Source: Nostoc sp. RI_552 (GTDB lineage Bacteria; Cyanobacteriota; Cyanobacteriia; Cyanobacteriales; Nostocaceae). Taken from it: DNA of 64,000 nt. Positions 46,044 to 56,219 of the stretch are shown piece by piece. The stretch lies in the NCBI GenBank assembly GCA_016124525.1, contig WGNO01000005.1, positions 1-64,000 of the forward strand, written 5' to 3'. Numbering within the stretch: the stretch's first letter is position 1; every line of letters starts with the position of its first letter. The notes below the pieces were generated by a model. The model saw only the letters and a program-made list of their open reading frames with translations. It had not been told where the DNA came from and made no database searches. The position numbers and the translations under genes were made by a program.

Positions 46044-47399
46044 TTGGCGGTGAGTGGTTTTTATAGTTTAATTTGGACTGATTTAGGGCTGAGACTGTTA
46101 ACAGTACTATTGCTGATTGCCATCAATGCTTTTTTTGTGACGGCAGAGTTTTCAATGGTAACAGTACGGCGATCGCGTATTCATCAGCTTGTTCAGGCTG
46201 GTGACATCCCCGCCATTGCTGTTGAGGGATTACAACGTAGCATTGAAAGATTATTGTCTACAACTCAGCTAGGCATTACGCTTTCTAGTTTAGCCTTGGG
46301 TTGGATTGGGGAAAGTTCGATTGTCATAGTGCTGAAGTCATGGCTGAAATCTTGGCCTTTGCCTTTAGGAATGAGTGATTTTCTGACTCATTCCCTATCA
46401 ATTCCCATAGCCTTTTTTTTGATAGCCTATCTACAAATTGTTTTAGGTGAACTATGTCCTAAATCAGTAGCTATGTTGTACTCAGAGGATTTGGCCAGGT
46501 TTTTGGGGCCTTTGGTAAAAGCGATCGTCAGGTTTTTTAACCCCTTTATCTGGATTCTCAACCAATCAACCCGATTTTTGTTGCGGCTTTTTGGTATTGA
46601 ATATACTGGTCAAAGTTGGCGATCGCCCGTTACTCCGGAGGAATTACGGCTTATTATCTCAACAGAACGAGAATCAACAGGTTTACAGCTTTCAGAGCGG
46701 GAATTGCTGAATAATGTTTTTGAGTTCGGCGATGTCACAGCTAAAGATGTGATGATCCCCCGGACTGGTATTGTAGCCCTGTCCCAAGATGCCACTTTCC
46801 AAACTTTACTTCAGCAGATGATATCTACTGGTCACTCCCGCTATCCCATCATGGGAGAGTCTTTGGATGACATTCGCGGCATAGTTTATTTCAGAGATTT
46901 GGCACAACCATTGGCAATGGGGATACTGACTCCAGAAACAAACATCGAACCCTGGATGCGTCACGCACGATTTGTACCTGAGCAAACGCCTTTAAGTCAA
47001 CTACTACCTATGATGCAGCAAGAGAAGCCAGCTATGGTGATAGTTGTCAATGAGTTTGGCGGTACTGTGGGATTAGTGACAATCCAAGATGTAATTGCCG
47101 AGATTATTGGTCACCCAGGGGAACCAGACAGTATTGACGAATTGCTCGTGGAAATGTTGGACAACCAAACGTTTTTGGTGCAAGCCCAAATTAACCTCGA
47201 AGATCTCAACGAGGTTTTACATCTCAACTTACCCCTAACAAAGGAATACCAAACTCTGGGTGGTTTTGTGCTGTATCAACTCCAAAAAATACCTGTCCAA
47301 AATGAAACCTTCTGCTATGACAATCTTGAATTTACACTAGTATCAGCCGAGGGACCACGTCTACATCAAATTCAAGTAAGACGCTTAGAAGCTAAGTAA
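46044..47399 (+). CDS. CNNM/CorC-type membrane protein (DUF21-CBS-CorC_HlyC)
   Basis: 451 residues. DUF21 membrane domain with about four helices (LLTVLLLIAINAFFVTAEFS, ITLSSLALGWIGESS, IPIAFFLIAYLQIVLGELCPKS), then a pair of CBS domains (from VMIPRTGIVALS) that usually bind adenine nucleotides, then a CorC_HlyC domain at the C-terminus. The family moves Mg or other divalent ions out of the cell; older annotations call it hemolysin. TTG at 46044 and GTG at 46050 are both possible starts. Confidence 0.92.
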   Translation: MAVSGFYSLIWTDLGLRLLTVLLLIAINAFFVTAEFSMVTVRRSRIHQLVQAGDIPAIAVEGLQRSIERLLSTTQLGITLSSLALGWIGESSIVIVLKSWLKSWPLPLGMSDFLTHSLSIPIAFFLIAYLQIVLGELCPKSVAMLYSEDLARFLGPLVKAIVRFFNPFIWILNQSTRFLLRLFGIEYTGQSWRSPVTPEELRLIISTERESTGLQLSERELLNNVFEFGDVTAKDVMIPRTGIVALSQDATFQTLLQQMISTGHSRYPIMGESLDDIRGIVYFRDLAQPLAMGILTPETNIEPWMRHARFVPEQTPLSQLLPMMQQEKPAMVIVVNEFGGTVGLVTIQDVIAEIIGHPGEPDSIDELLVEMLDNQTFLVQAQINLEDLNEVLHLNLPLTKEYQTLGGFVLYQLQKIPVQNETFCYDNLEFTLVSAEGPRLHQIQVRRLEAK

Positions 47400-47460
47400 A
47401 AGCATTGGTAATTGGCTATAGATAAGAGTATATTTTTTACTTTTAACTTTGACTTTTCCC

Positions 47461-48135
47461 CTAAGCATAAGGTAATGGATCTTGCAAACCCAACTCGGTA
47501 AAAGCTGCTAGCCTTAAACGACAAGAATCACAAACACCACAAGGGACTTCGTTACCTGCATAGCAAGACCAAGTTAGCTCCCAAGGAACCCCTAATTTAT
47601 TACCCAGTTGGATGATTTCGGTTTTTCTTAAGTCAATTATGGGGGCAACAATTTTGATTGGGTTGCCCTCACGTCCTTGTTTCGTTCCTAGCTGGAAAAC
47701 TGTCTGCATCGCTTGGATATAGTCAGGACGGCAGTCAGGATATCCAGAGTAATCTAGGGCGTTAACACCAATGTACACTCGTCCAGCTGCGATCGCTTCA
47801 GCATAGGCGAGTCCAAAGCTTAAAAAGATGGTATTACGTGCAGGTACGTAGGTAACTGGAATATTTTGACACATTTCTTCTAGGGAGCGCTCTTGGGGTA
47901 AATTAATTGTGTCGTCTGTCAGTGCTGAACCACCCCATTGTCGTAAGTCAAAATCGACGACCTGATGTTTAACGACCTGAGCTTTTTGAGAGACGAGGAA
48001 GGCTGAATGCAGCTCTCGCCGATGTCGCTGGTGGTAATCAAAAGAAATCGCGTAACATTCATAACCATCAGCTTTTGCTTGATACAAAACTGTGGAAGAG
48101 TCTAATCCTCCAGACAATAAAATTACAGCTTTCAT
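47461..48135 (-). CDS. queC: 7-cyano-7-deazaguanine synthase
   Basis: About 224 residues from the ATG at 48135 (MKAVILLSGGLDSSTVLYQ); an upstream ATG adds 16 residues with no family match. Converts CDG to preQ0 for queuosine tRNA modification and related pathways. PP-loop SGGLDSS at the N-terminus, YVPARNTIFLS in the middle and the zinc ligands CYAGNEVPCGVCDSC at the C-terminus are all present. No other queuosine gene is adjacent. Confidence 0.96.
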   Translation of the reverse strand: MKAVILLSGGLDSSTVLYQAKADGYECYAISFDYHQRHRRELHSAFLVSQKAQVVKHQVVDFDLRQWGGSALTDDTINLPQERSLEEMCQNIPVTYVPARNTIFLSFGLAYAEAIAAGRVYIGVNALDYSGYPDCRPDYIQAMQTVFQLGTKQGREGNPIKIVAPIIDLRKTEIIQLGNKLGVPWELTWSCYAGNEVPCGVCDSCRLRLAAFTELGLQDPLPYA

Positions 48136-48767
48136 CTCGGTTTCAAGTTTTAGAATTCCCATCCCCAAATCACACTTCAACAAAATGGCAGAAACAATGC
48201 TACAGTCCTCCTAAACCCATATTTGGTAATGGTATTTTTTACTGTTACCATAGCTAAACAAAACTGCCCATACCAGTGACTGGAGAAAGGTAGACGGCTG
48301 AACATGTAGAAATCACAGATAATTATGCAAAAATGTTTGAGTGTTTGAGTAATGGCAATTCCCAATATATTCTTTTTTCATACAAACATCGCTGTGCAAT
48401 GGTCTCAAAATTCTGTATTGTTCATAACAAAATCGGAATATTTGCCAATTATGCCAAGTTAAATATTGATCCCAAACATTAATTTCCCATGGGTTTTTAT
48501 GAGTTATTACTTAGGTCTTCATTCGTTTATAAAGTCAAGGCAAACACATAACATATTTTATGTAAACAATAAAATACTGATGAATTTAAAACTGAATATA
48601 CAAAAGAAAGGCAAATTTCGGGAACTGATTACAAAGTTTGAAATTCTTCATAAATGTAACCTCTATGTTACCATCTGGATGGTTTTCGACAGAGCATAAC
48701 TGGCTTTCAAGTATAAATGCTAACAGCTGTAGCGGCTCTAAATTTGGTGGTTGAGGAGAGAATAATA
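48136..48767. other. Divergent intergenic region
   Basis: About 630 bases between queC and the oxidoreductase gene. Short open frames on both strands have no family resemblance. No riboswitch or strong hairpin recognised; in particular I see no preQ1 element. Confidence 0.4.
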
Positions 48768-49850
48768 GTGCAAAATAGCATGTCAGTGGCAGAACTAAAT
48801 TCATATACACAGCGCAATCAGCCAAAACCAATTCGCATAGGCGTGATTGGGGTGGGTAACATGGGACAACATCACGCTCGCATACTGAGTTCAATGAAAG
48901 ATGTTGAACTAGTTGGTGTATCAGACATTAATGTTGAACGAGGCTTAGAAACAGCTAGTAAATACAAGGGACACTTTTTTGAAGACTACTGTGACCTGCT
49001 ACCGCATGTGGAAGCAGTTTGTATTGCTGTGCCCACCCGCCTACATTACGCAGTAGGCATCAATTGTCTGTTGGCGGGGATTCATGTTTTGATTGAAAAG
49101 CCAATTGCTGCGAACATTTCTGAGGCAGAATCCTTAGTCAATGCTGCTGCTGATTCTCAGTGCATTTTGCAAGTGGGTCATATTGAGCGTTTCAATCCAG
49201 CATTTCAAGAACTGAGTAAAGTTCTGAAAACAGAAGAGTTGCTGGCGATAGAGGCTCATCGCATGAGTCCTTACTCAGATCGGGCAAATGATGTTTCGGT
49301 GGTGCTGGATTTAATGATCCACGACATTGACCTGCTATTGGAACTAGCTGCGTCTCCAGTGGTGAAGTTAACCGCTAGCGGTACTCGTTCTTTGGATTCC
49401 GGTTATTTGGATTACGTAACAGCCACCTTGGGTTTTGCTAATGGTATTGTTGCTACTTTAACTGCCAGCAAAGTCACTCACCGGAAAATCCGCCGCATTG
49501 TGGCTCACTGCAAAAACTCATTTACAGAAGCAGATTTCCTCAACAATGAAATTTTAATTCACCGACAAACAAATCACAACAATCTGACTGACCATCGACA
49601 AGTGTTTTACAGACAGGATGGTTTGATTGAGAAAGTTTACACGACAAATATTCAACCTCTGAGCGCAGAATTAGAGCATTTTGTCAATTGCGTACACGGT
49701 GGTAATCAACCCTCGGTAGGTGGTGAACAAGCCCTTAAAGCTCTCAGATTGGCAAGCTTAATTGAGCAAATGGCATTGGAAGACAGGGTTGTGAATCCAT
49801 TGGATTGGCAATCTGAATCGAGAGTGCAATCATTAACCCCAACAGTTTAA
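48768..49850 (+). CDS. Gfo/Idh/MocA family oxidoreductase
   Basis: About 360 residues. I chose GTG at 48768 because GAGGAG lies 9 bases upstream. N-terminal Rossmann fold GVIGVGNMGQHHARIL, the EKP motif in VLIEKPIAANISEAE, and the C-terminal domain including DLMIHDIDLLLELAASP. Family members oxidise or reduce sugars and related polyols with NAD(P). The His in IHDIDL fits a catalytic or substrate-binding role. Often involved in cell-envelope sugar synthesis in cyanobacteria, but no sugar gene is adjacent to confirm this. Confidence 0.9.
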   Translation: MQNSMSVAELNSYTQRNQPKPIRIGVIGVGNMGQHHARILSSMKDVELVGVSDINVERGLETASKYKGHFFEDYCDLLPHVEAVCIAVPTRLHYAVGINCLLAGIHVLIEKPIAANISEAESLVNAAADSQCILQVGHIERFNPAFQELSKVLKTEELLAIEAHRMSPYSDRANDVSVVLDLMIHDIDLLLELAASPVVKLTASGTRSLDSGYLDYVTATLGFANGIVATLTASKVTHRKIRRIVAHCKNSFTEADFLNNEILIHRQTNHNNLTDHRQVFYRQDGLIEKVYTTNIQPLSAELEHFVNCVHGGNQPSVGGEQALKALRLASLIEQMALEDRVVNPLDWQSESRVQSLTPTV

Positions 49851-50047
49851 AAAATAGAACTGGGGAATGGGGAATTGGAGAATCAACTTTCGATTTTGGA
49901 TTGACGAGCTTTGTCCCATAGGCAGGGAGTACTTTAAATTACATTCAAATCCTCAATCTAAAATTTAAAATTTATTACTCATTTCTCCCCATCCCCTGGT
50001 TGTTTTCCACTCATTAAGCGGAGATCATTAGATTGGGTATAAATGCA

Positions 50048-50662
50048 ATGCTTGAATGGATAATCAGTATAGTTAACTCTTTGGGCTATTGTGGAATTGC
50101 TCTGCTGATGTTCATAGAGAACCTTTTTCCCCCCATTCCTTCAGAATTGATTATGCCACTAGCTGGATTTACGGCCAGGGCAACCCCAGACAAGCTCAAT
50201 ATCTTTGGCGTATTTTTCGCAGGACTTTTAGGTTCGGTAGCAGGCTCGTTTATATGGTACTATCCGGGTAAGTTTTTGAGTGAAAGGCGTTTAATAACCT
50301 TAGTTGACCAGTACGGACACTGGTTGACTATATCCAGACAGGATATCACCAAGGGCAAGCAGTGGTTTGACAAGCAGGGCAATAAAGCAGTACTAATTGG
50401 TCGCCTTGTACCGGGAATCCGCACCTTGATTTCTGTTCCCGCAGGCATGAACAATATGCACTTGCTGCCATTCCTATTTTATACAACTCTGGGTAGCGCT
50501 GCTTGGGTAGGTTTGCTAACATACTTAGGGTACGTTTTGGGTAGTCATTATGAACTTGTGGAAAACTACATTGCCCCAGTCTCTAAAATCGTCCTTGCCA
50601 GTCTGGTACTGATATTTGTTGGCTGGTTACTCAATCGTCAGCGCAAAAGGACTGACATTTGA
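50048..50662 (+). CDS. DedA family membrane protein
   Basis: 204 residues from ATG at 50048; TTG at 50033 is the alternative. The family signature FIENLFPPIPSELIMPLAGF, the glycine-rich LLGSVAGSFIWYYPGKF and the GRLVPGIRTLISVPAGM loop are intact, with about five membrane helices. DedA proteins affect membrane lipid balance and undecaprenyl phosphate recycling; some flip polyprenyl phosphate. Substrate unproven here. Confidence 0.92.
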   Translation: MLEWIISIVNSLGYCGIALLMFIENLFPPIPSELIMPLAGFTARATPDKLNIFGVFFAGLLGSVAGSFIWYYPGKFLSERRLITLVDQYGHWLTISRQDITKGKQWFDKQGNKAVLIGRLVPGIRTLISVPAGMNNMHLLPFLFYTTLGSAAWVGLLTYLGYVLGSHYELVENYIAPVSKIVLASLVLIFVGWLLNRQRKRTDI

Positions 50663-50923
50663 AACGTAACTGCTTTTAGTTGTAATGGGGGGTTACATCT
50701 GCTGAAAATTCGCCTAGACTATGGGAAATATTACTGAACTGGTGTTGGTGTTCTCGCAACTTCTCCTCAAAAAATTCAGCGTTCCGCAGGAAAAGTGTTG
50801 CTTAAACTAAACATTGAGAGTACTTGTAGCTGGACTTGACGGAACTTAGAATTTTTAGTACCTCAAATCTTTGTAAGATGGGCATGATAAATTTTTAAAA
50901 TTAAGTAAGGATTAGGAGCTTTT

Positions 50924-52075
50924 ATGACAGACCAACCTTCCGCAGCTACTCCAATGAACGCCGCTGCCATACCTCTAAATAGGATGTCAGCATCTACCCC
51001 AATGAATGCTAATCCTGCAACCAGTAGGTTAGGTATTGGCAACGGCAAAGCTATTCTCAGTGTTGACTTAGGCAGAACTTCCACCAAAACTTGTATCAGC
51101 CGCGAACCAGGTAGTGTAGAGTTTGTACCTGCCAACGTTAAAAAAATGTCCATACAAGAGATTAAAGGTGGCGTTTTTGAAGCCAGAGCTACTGATCCTC
51201 TGATGGATTTATGGTTGGAGTATCAAGGACTTGGATATGCTGTTGGTCAGCTAGCAGCAGACTTTGGGGCGAATTTAGGAGTCGGCCAGTCTAAAGTAGA
51301 GGATGCACTGATCAAAGTTTTAGCAAGTGCAGGCTACTTCAAGCTCAAAGACGAAATCTCAGTGATACTTGGTCTGCCTTTCCTTTCTGTAGAGCAATTT
51401 GAAAAAGAAAAGGCCCAGTTGACCAGCCAGGTGACTGGACCTCATGTCTTGAACTTCCGAGGTGAACAAGTATCGCTGAATATTACCAAGGTTTGGGTAA
51501 TGCCAGAAGGTTATGGCAGTCTTCTGTGGTCTGAAGCCCAACCTAAGACAGGTGGTAAAGTTCCCGATTTCACTAAAATATCCGTAGCAATTGTGGATAT
51601 TGGACATCAAACCATTGATCTTTTGATGGTAGATAACTTCCGTTTCGCCCGTGGTCTTTCTCAAAGTGAAGAGTTTGGGATGAACAAGTTCTATGAAATG
51701 GTGGCCGCGGAAATAGAAGGAGCTAATAGTCAATCTTTAGCTCTTATTTCTGCCGTCAACAAATCCAAAGGGGAACGCTTCTATCGTCCTAAAGGTGCTA
51801 GCAAGCCCACTAACCTCGATGATTTTCTCCCCAACCTCATAGAAATGTTTTCTCGAGAAATTTGTACTCGTGTGTTAGCCTGGTTGCCAGAGCGCGTCAC
51901 CGATGTAATTATCACTGGAGGGGGCGGTGAATTCTTCTGGGAAGACGTTCAACGTTTACTTAAAGAAGCTCAAATTACAGCCCATTTATCGACTCCTTCG
52001 CGTCAAGCTAACGCCTTGGGGCAGTATATTTATGGGGAGGCGCAATTGTCCGCCGGTCGAGCTGGTAAGGCTTAA
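50924..52075 (+). CDS. Chromosomal actin-like ParM-family ATPase
   Basis: 383 residues. After a disordered N-terminus with two PMNA motifs (about 1-42) comes an actin fold: phosphate-1 AILSVDLGRTSTKTC, phosphate-2 VAIVDIGHQTIDLLMV and the adenosine motif DVIITGGGGEFFW. This is the ParM/Alp type used for plasmid segregation as ATP-driven filaments. It lies on what appears to be chromosome, 5 bases before a gene for a ParR-like protein, so the pair is a ParMR module. I recall that chromosomal ParMR-type pairs of filamentous cyanobacteria have been proposed to act as a cortical cytoskeleton (CorM/CorR) rather than in DNA segregation; this gene may be one. I see no parC-like direct repeats next to it. 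Confidence 0.85.
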   Translation: MTDQPSAATPMNAAAIPLNRMSASTPMNANPATSRLGIGNGKAILSVDLGRTSTKTCISREPGSVEFVPANVKKMSIQEIKGGVFEARATDPLMDLWLEYQGLGYAVGQLAADFGANLGVGQSKVEDALIKVLASAGYFKLKDEISVILGLPFLSVEQFEKEKAQLTSQVTGPHVLNFRGEQVSLNITKVWVMPEGYGSLLWSEAQPKTGGKVPDFTKISVAIVDIGHQTIDLLMVDNFRFARGLSQSEEFGMNKFYEMVAAEIEGANSQSLALISAVNKSKGERFYRPKGASKPTNLDDFLPNLIEMFSREICTRVLAWLPERVTDVIITGGGGEFFWEDVQRLLKEAQITAHLSTPSRQANALGQYIYGEAQLSAGRAGKA

Positions 52076-52080
52076 AACTA

Positions 52081-52551
52081 ATGTTCCAATGGTCAAAAAA
52101 GGTAGTTAAATCGGTCACGTTCAACCCTGAAGTTGCTGATGAAAGTTTGTTAGCAGTTGTGGAAAACTATTTAGAACAACTACCTGACAAAACTTTTAGT
52201 GAAATCTGCAAGGAGGCTTTATGGCAATTTTTATGCGTACCGGAAGCTGCAAAACCTAGTCCAAAAACAGCAGCAACAGATTCGGTTGAAAAAAAAATCG
52301 ATGAACTGCAACGTCAAGTGGCTGACCTAGAGGAACGTTTGTTTGCTAAGGAATCCCATCGATTGGAGTCGATAGAAAGCCATATTTGGCAACTGACGCA
52401 ACAAATAGCGCATTTGACAAATATGGTTATTGAGCAGCCAGTTAATCAATCTTCAACTCCATCAACACCATTACCAACTTATACTGATAACCCTCCTGAA
52501 GAGGTTGATCCGGTCATCAGTCGCTTAAGCCAGTTTCTTGATGATTTTTAA
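52081..52551 (+). CDS. ParR/CorR-like partner of the actin-like ATPase
   Basis: 156 residues. The first 12 residues, MFQWSKKVVKSV, would form an amphipathic helix able to touch a membrane. Then SVTFNPEVADESLLAVVENY and KTFSEICKEALWQFL suggest a ribbon-helix-helix fold (strand plus two helices) as in ParR. A coiled coil (KIDELQRQVADLEERLF to TNMVIE) and a Pro/Thr-rich linker lead to a short acidic end (SRLSQFLDDF) that could bind the ATPase, as ParR C-termini bind ParM. Starts 5 bases after the ParM-like gene ends. Functional assignment is by architecture and pairing, not by close similarity. Confidence 0.65.
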   Translation: MFQWSKKVVKSVTFNPEVADESLLAVVENYLEQLPDKTFSEICKEALWQFLCVPEAAKPSPKTAATDSVEKKIDELQRQVADLEERLFAKESHRLESIESHIWQLTQQIAHLTNMVIEQPVNQSSTPSTPLPTYTDNPPEEVDPVISRLSQFLDDF

Positions 52552-53250
52552 GAAACAATTAGCTTTTTGAGAATTTTCGCTGCTTTTAGCAATCCTTAAT
52601 AGTTTTTACTATTAAGGATTATTAATATTTTTGATAACTTAAATTAAGTGAATATACTAGATTGACAGTATGGCAGAGTGACAAAAATTGGCAATATCTG
52701 GGAGAATTTCTACTACTGTAACTATCAGCCAACTTGCTATACGTCTTTATTTTATTGACTGCTAGGGCAGAAACTCCGGCGTTGCCGACGGGTGATGGCA
52801 GATCCTCTGGAATCGGCGCAGGCAATCAGAGTTAAGCAAATGTCATTCTGGTATTTGATATTGCAATTCACCAAGAGCAAAATTTTTAAGAAATATTAAG
52901 AAATTCTTATTAAAGAATATTGCAATATATTGATTTAATTGTTAGCGTGTGTATTGGTAACGATGCTGATAAATGCTCTGAATTTAAGAGAGATAGAAGT
53001 TATGAGCTATATCCATTCAGCCAATTGTGTGAGGTGTTGATTTTTAGTCTGAAACACAAGGCAGGAATGTGTCGAATCAACAATATAAATTAGTCCAGGA
53101 ATATTTTGTTGCCAAAGGCTTATTTACCTTTTGATTTCAATAATCACTGATTATTTGTCTTACCTTCTGCAAGGGGGTGAGTGGCTTTGATTGTGTCTGT
53201 AGGTAACAACTCACACTGGGGTAAGACCACAATTTTGGAGGTTCAAACCA
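52552..53250. other. Intergenic region after the ParMR-like pair
   Basis: 699 bases with no supported gene. It starts with a 12-bp perfect hairpin (terminator, below). The rest is AT-rich, without the tandem direct repeats expected of a parC centromere. Confidence 0.5.
52591..52620 (+). terminator. Hairpin terminator of the ParMR-like operon
   Basis: Perfect 12-bp stem AATCCTTAATAG (52591-52602) / CTATTAAGGATT (52609-52620), loop TTTTTA, followed by ATTAATATTTTTGA. It lies 40 bases after the second gene. Confidence 0.7.
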
Positions 53251-54102
53251 ATGAATATTCAAGGCAAAGTTGCTCTAATTACTGGAGCTTCCCGTGGTAT
53301 TGGTAAGGCGATCGCTCTGGCGCTAGCCCAACGAGGAATCAAGCGGCTAATGTTAGTAGCACGTGATCGCCAAAAGTTAACCGCAGTGGCTAACCAAATT
53401 GAAGCAATGGGTGTGGAAACTATCATCCTATCTATCGATTTGACAAAAACAGTCGAAGTAAATATTGCCATTGCCCAATTGTGGCGCAACTATGGACCAA
53501 TTCATTTGCTAGTTAATTGTGCAGGGGTGGCATATCAAACCTCATTTTTGCAAACAAAACTACCCCGAGTCCAAGAAGAACTCTCGGTGAATTTATTGGG
53601 AATGTACAACCTCACCAGCCTCATAGCCCGACGCATGGTGAGCCAAAGACAAGGGACAATTGTCAATGTGTCAAGTTTGATGGGAAAAGTAGCTGCACCG
53701 ACGATGGCGACCTACTCAGCTACCAAGTTTGCCATTCTGGGGTTCACCCAAGCCTTGCGTCGTGAACTTGCTGAACACAACATCGCTGTAATTGCCTTAT
53801 TGCCTTCCTTAACAGACACAGATATGGCCCGTGACTTAAAATTATTTCGCTGGGTTATCCCCATGACTCCCGAACAAGTAGCACAAGTACTTGTCTCTGG
53901 GTTGCAAAAAGATGCACCTGAAATTTTAGTTGGTTGGCAAAGTCATTTAGCAGTTTGGTGTCAACGCTTGGCTCCTTGGTTGCTAGAAATAATTTTACAA
54001 ATCGCTACTCCCTCTACCTTGACCAAACCAGAACGTTCCGTAAAACCGAGTTTCATGAAGAAAATTTATCGTTTTAGCGATTTATTATGGTCAAGAACAT
54101 GA
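53251..54102 (+). CDS. Short-chain dehydrogenase/reductase (classical SDR)
   Basis: 283 residues. Cofactor loop TGASRGIGKAIAL (about 11-23), NCAG (NNAG-type) motif, catalytic Ser in VNVSSLMGK and YSATK active-site Tyr-Lys. A Ser/Arg pattern after the first strand (LMLVARDRQKL) suggests NADP(H). The extra C-terminal 40 residues are hydrophobic and may touch a membrane, as in the retinol/steroid-type SDRs. Ribosome-binding site TTGGAGG before the ATG. Substrate unknown. Confidence 0.92.
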   Translation: MNIQGKVALITGASRGIGKAIALALAQRGIKRLMLVARDRQKLTAVANQIEAMGVETIILSIDLTKTVEVNIAIAQLWRNYGPIHLLVNCAGVAYQTSFLQTKLPRVQEELSVNLLGMYNLTSLIARRMVSQRQGTIVNVSSLMGKVAAPTMATYSATKFAILGFTQALRRELAEHNIAVIALLPSLTDTDMARDLKLFRWVIPMTPEQVAQVLVSGLQKDAPEILVGWQSHLAVWCQRLAPWLLEIILQIATPSTLTKPERSVKPSFMKKIYRFSDLLWSRT

Positions 54103-54513
54103 ATTATCTTTACAGTCAAAATCTAGTAGTTTTATACTACGGTCAAGAAATTTTGCCTTGCAGATAAAAATAGCAATAGTAAATTAAATAGAAGATATTG
54201 ACCGCAATTAGCACTTCTTTCCCGACGAAAAAACCCTCAAACCCTCATTTCTTTGTGATACTTATAACTTGCTTATAAGTAACTAATAAGTCTAGCCAAA
54301 TTTGTTTTTCCAACAGACAGTAAACAAAATTTATCGGCAAGCATAACACAAACATGGGAATATCTTGTCAGACTGCACCGATGATAATTACCGGGTTTGC
54401 CTGTTCTCATAGTGGTTGATGGAAAATGACCAAATTGAGAATTGCATGGCTTGGAGCATTGATTTTATTCGGGCAAGATTTGAGTGACACAACTTATTTC
54501 AGAGCAACCATAA
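54103..54513. other. Intergenic region before the GH57 gene
   Basis: About 410 bases without a gene. Contains a perfect 8-bp inverted repeat ACTTATAA-CTTGC-TTATAAGT at 54260-54280, which could be an operator or a small hairpin. Confidence 0.4.
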
Positions 54514-56010
54514 ATGCTGACATTGCCTACTATGCTTCCTTTTTTGCCTGAAATCATCGACGAGTTACCAAATATTTGTGGTTGGGAACCAGAGGTGATT
54601 TCTGTAGTTAACCATGATGCACCTGTGTTTTTGCCCTCAACAAATATCCACTTAGAGGATGTAAAGGCAGTTTTTACCATCGCTTTACATATGCACCAGC
54701 CAACTATTCCTGCTGGACAGGATGGGGGATTAATCAGCAACTTGCAATATATGTTTGAACATCCCTACGAAAGAGACAACCACAACGCCACGGCTTTCGC
54801 TTCTTGTTACAGCCGTATGGGAGAGTTGATTCCAGAGCTTATCCATCAAGGTTGCAATCCCCGTGTGATGTTGGATTACTCTGGTAATCTTTTGTGGGGA
54901 CTCAGACAAATGGGACGCAACGATATTTTAGATAATCTCAAACGTATTACCTGCGATCCCACTTATCAACCTTATGTAGAATGGCTAGGGACAATGTGGA
55001 GTCATGCAGTGATTCCTTCTACACCCATACCTGATATTAAATTGCATATCCTAGCGTGGCAACATCATTTTGCAGCAATCTTTGGTTGGAAAGCACTGGC
55101 GAGAGTCAAAGGATTTTCACCCCCAGAAATGCACCTACCAAATCATCCTGACACTTTATTTGAATTTGTCAAAGCGCTGAAAGAATGTGGCTATCGCTGG
55201 CTACTTGTGCAAGAACATTCTGTAGAAACAATTAGCGGTCAATCTCTGACTTACAAACACTTACCACACCGTTTAATTGCCCGTAATTCTCAAGGTGAAG
55301 TAATTAGTATTATAGCCCTGATTAAAACCCAAGGTTCAGATACTAAATTAGTCGCTCAGATGCAGCCTTACTATGAAGCAAAAACCCTATCTAAACAACA
55401 AGTGGGTAGTGTCACAGTTCCACCAATAGTTAGTCAAATCGGCGATGGTGAAAATGGGGGTGTGATGATGAATGAATTTCCCAGTGCATTCAAACAAGCT
55501 TGGAGGGATATGTTAAATCAAGGAGGAGGTAAATCTGGTGTTGTAGGAATATGTGGTACAGAATATTTAGAATTAATAGCATCTGCTGGTTATCAACCGG
55601 AAGATTATCCTATGTGCCAACCAGTAGGACAACATCAAATTTGGCAGAGAGTTTCACCGGAAAACTGCCAAACTGAAGCTGTGGAAATTGCCATTCAAGA
55701 ATTAAAAAAAATTAACCCTAACTTTCACATGGATGGAGCCTCATGGACAAATCATATTAGTTGGGTAAAAGGATATGAAAATGTGCTCTCTCCCATGTAT
55801 GAATTAAGTAGTTTATTTCATCAACAGATTGAGCAAACATTGCCAACTAATTCATCAAAATATCGTAATCTTCTTTTACATCACCTGTTGCTACAAACGA
55901 GCTGTTTCCGTTACTGGGGACAAGGTTCTTGGACTGACTATGCACGTAATATTTACCAAAGAGGAGGAAACTTACTGAAAATGATATCTAACTCTCATCA
56001 TAAATTGTAA
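54514..56010 (+). CDS. Glycoside hydrolase family 57 protein
   Basis: 498 residues. The GH57 hallmark HMHQP (59-63, in FTIALHMHQPTIPAG) is intact, with later blocks MGELIPELI, VMLDYSGNLLWGLRQM and GFSPPEMHLP, the last holding a likely catalytic Glu. The family acts on alpha-glucans such as glycogen (amylase, 4-alpha-glucanotransferase or branching). No signal peptide, so probably intracellular glycogen metabolism, but the exact activity cannot be read. ATG at 54532 is an alternative start. Monocistronic. Confidence 0.9.
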   Translation: MLTLPTMLPFLPEIIDELPNICGWEPEVISVVNHDAPVFLPSTNIHLEDVKAVFTIALHMHQPTIPAGQDGGLISNLQYMFEHPYERDNHNATAFASCYSRMGELIPELIHQGCNPRVMLDYSGNLLWGLRQMGRNDILDNLKRITCDPTYQPYVEWLGTMWSHAVIPSTPIPDIKLHILAWQHHFAAIFGWKALARVKGFSPPEMHLPNHPDTLFEFVKALKECGYRWLLVQEHSVETISGQSLTYKHLPHRLIARNSQGEVISIIALIKTQGSDTKLVAQMQPYYEAKTLSKQQVGSVTVPPIVSQIGDGENGGVMMNEFPSAFKQAWRDMLNQGGGKSGVVGICGTEYLELIASAGYQPEDYPMCQPVGQHQIWQRVSPENCQTEAVEIAIQELKKINPNFHMDGASWTNHISWVKGYENVLSPMYELSSLFHQQIEQTLPTNSSKYRNLLLHHLLLQTSCFRYWGQGSWTDYARNIYQRGGNLLKMISNSHHKL

Positions 56011-56219
56011 ATTAGCGCATTGATAGCCATTTTAAACTTTAATTTATGTGTGTTTGTAGCTACAAATAAAAATTACAATTAACTCAACTACAGACAGAGT
56101 TTATAGTTTAATATGTCTTCCCTCAGAACGGTTCAGTTTTCGTGCAGAATTGTTAGGTTGACCTTAGATAACTGCGTACCAGATTGACTTGATCGTTTTT
56201 ATCTAAGGAGAATATTAAT

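Noticed and set aside
48466..48699. 77-residue frame upstream of the Gfo/Idh gene
   Set aside because: Low-complexity Lys/Asn/Ile composition from AT-rich spacer, no ribosome-binding site and no motif.
52622..53250. Possible parC centromere beside the ParMR-like pair
   Set aside because: Looked for tandem direct repeats of 10-12 bases on both sides and saw none.
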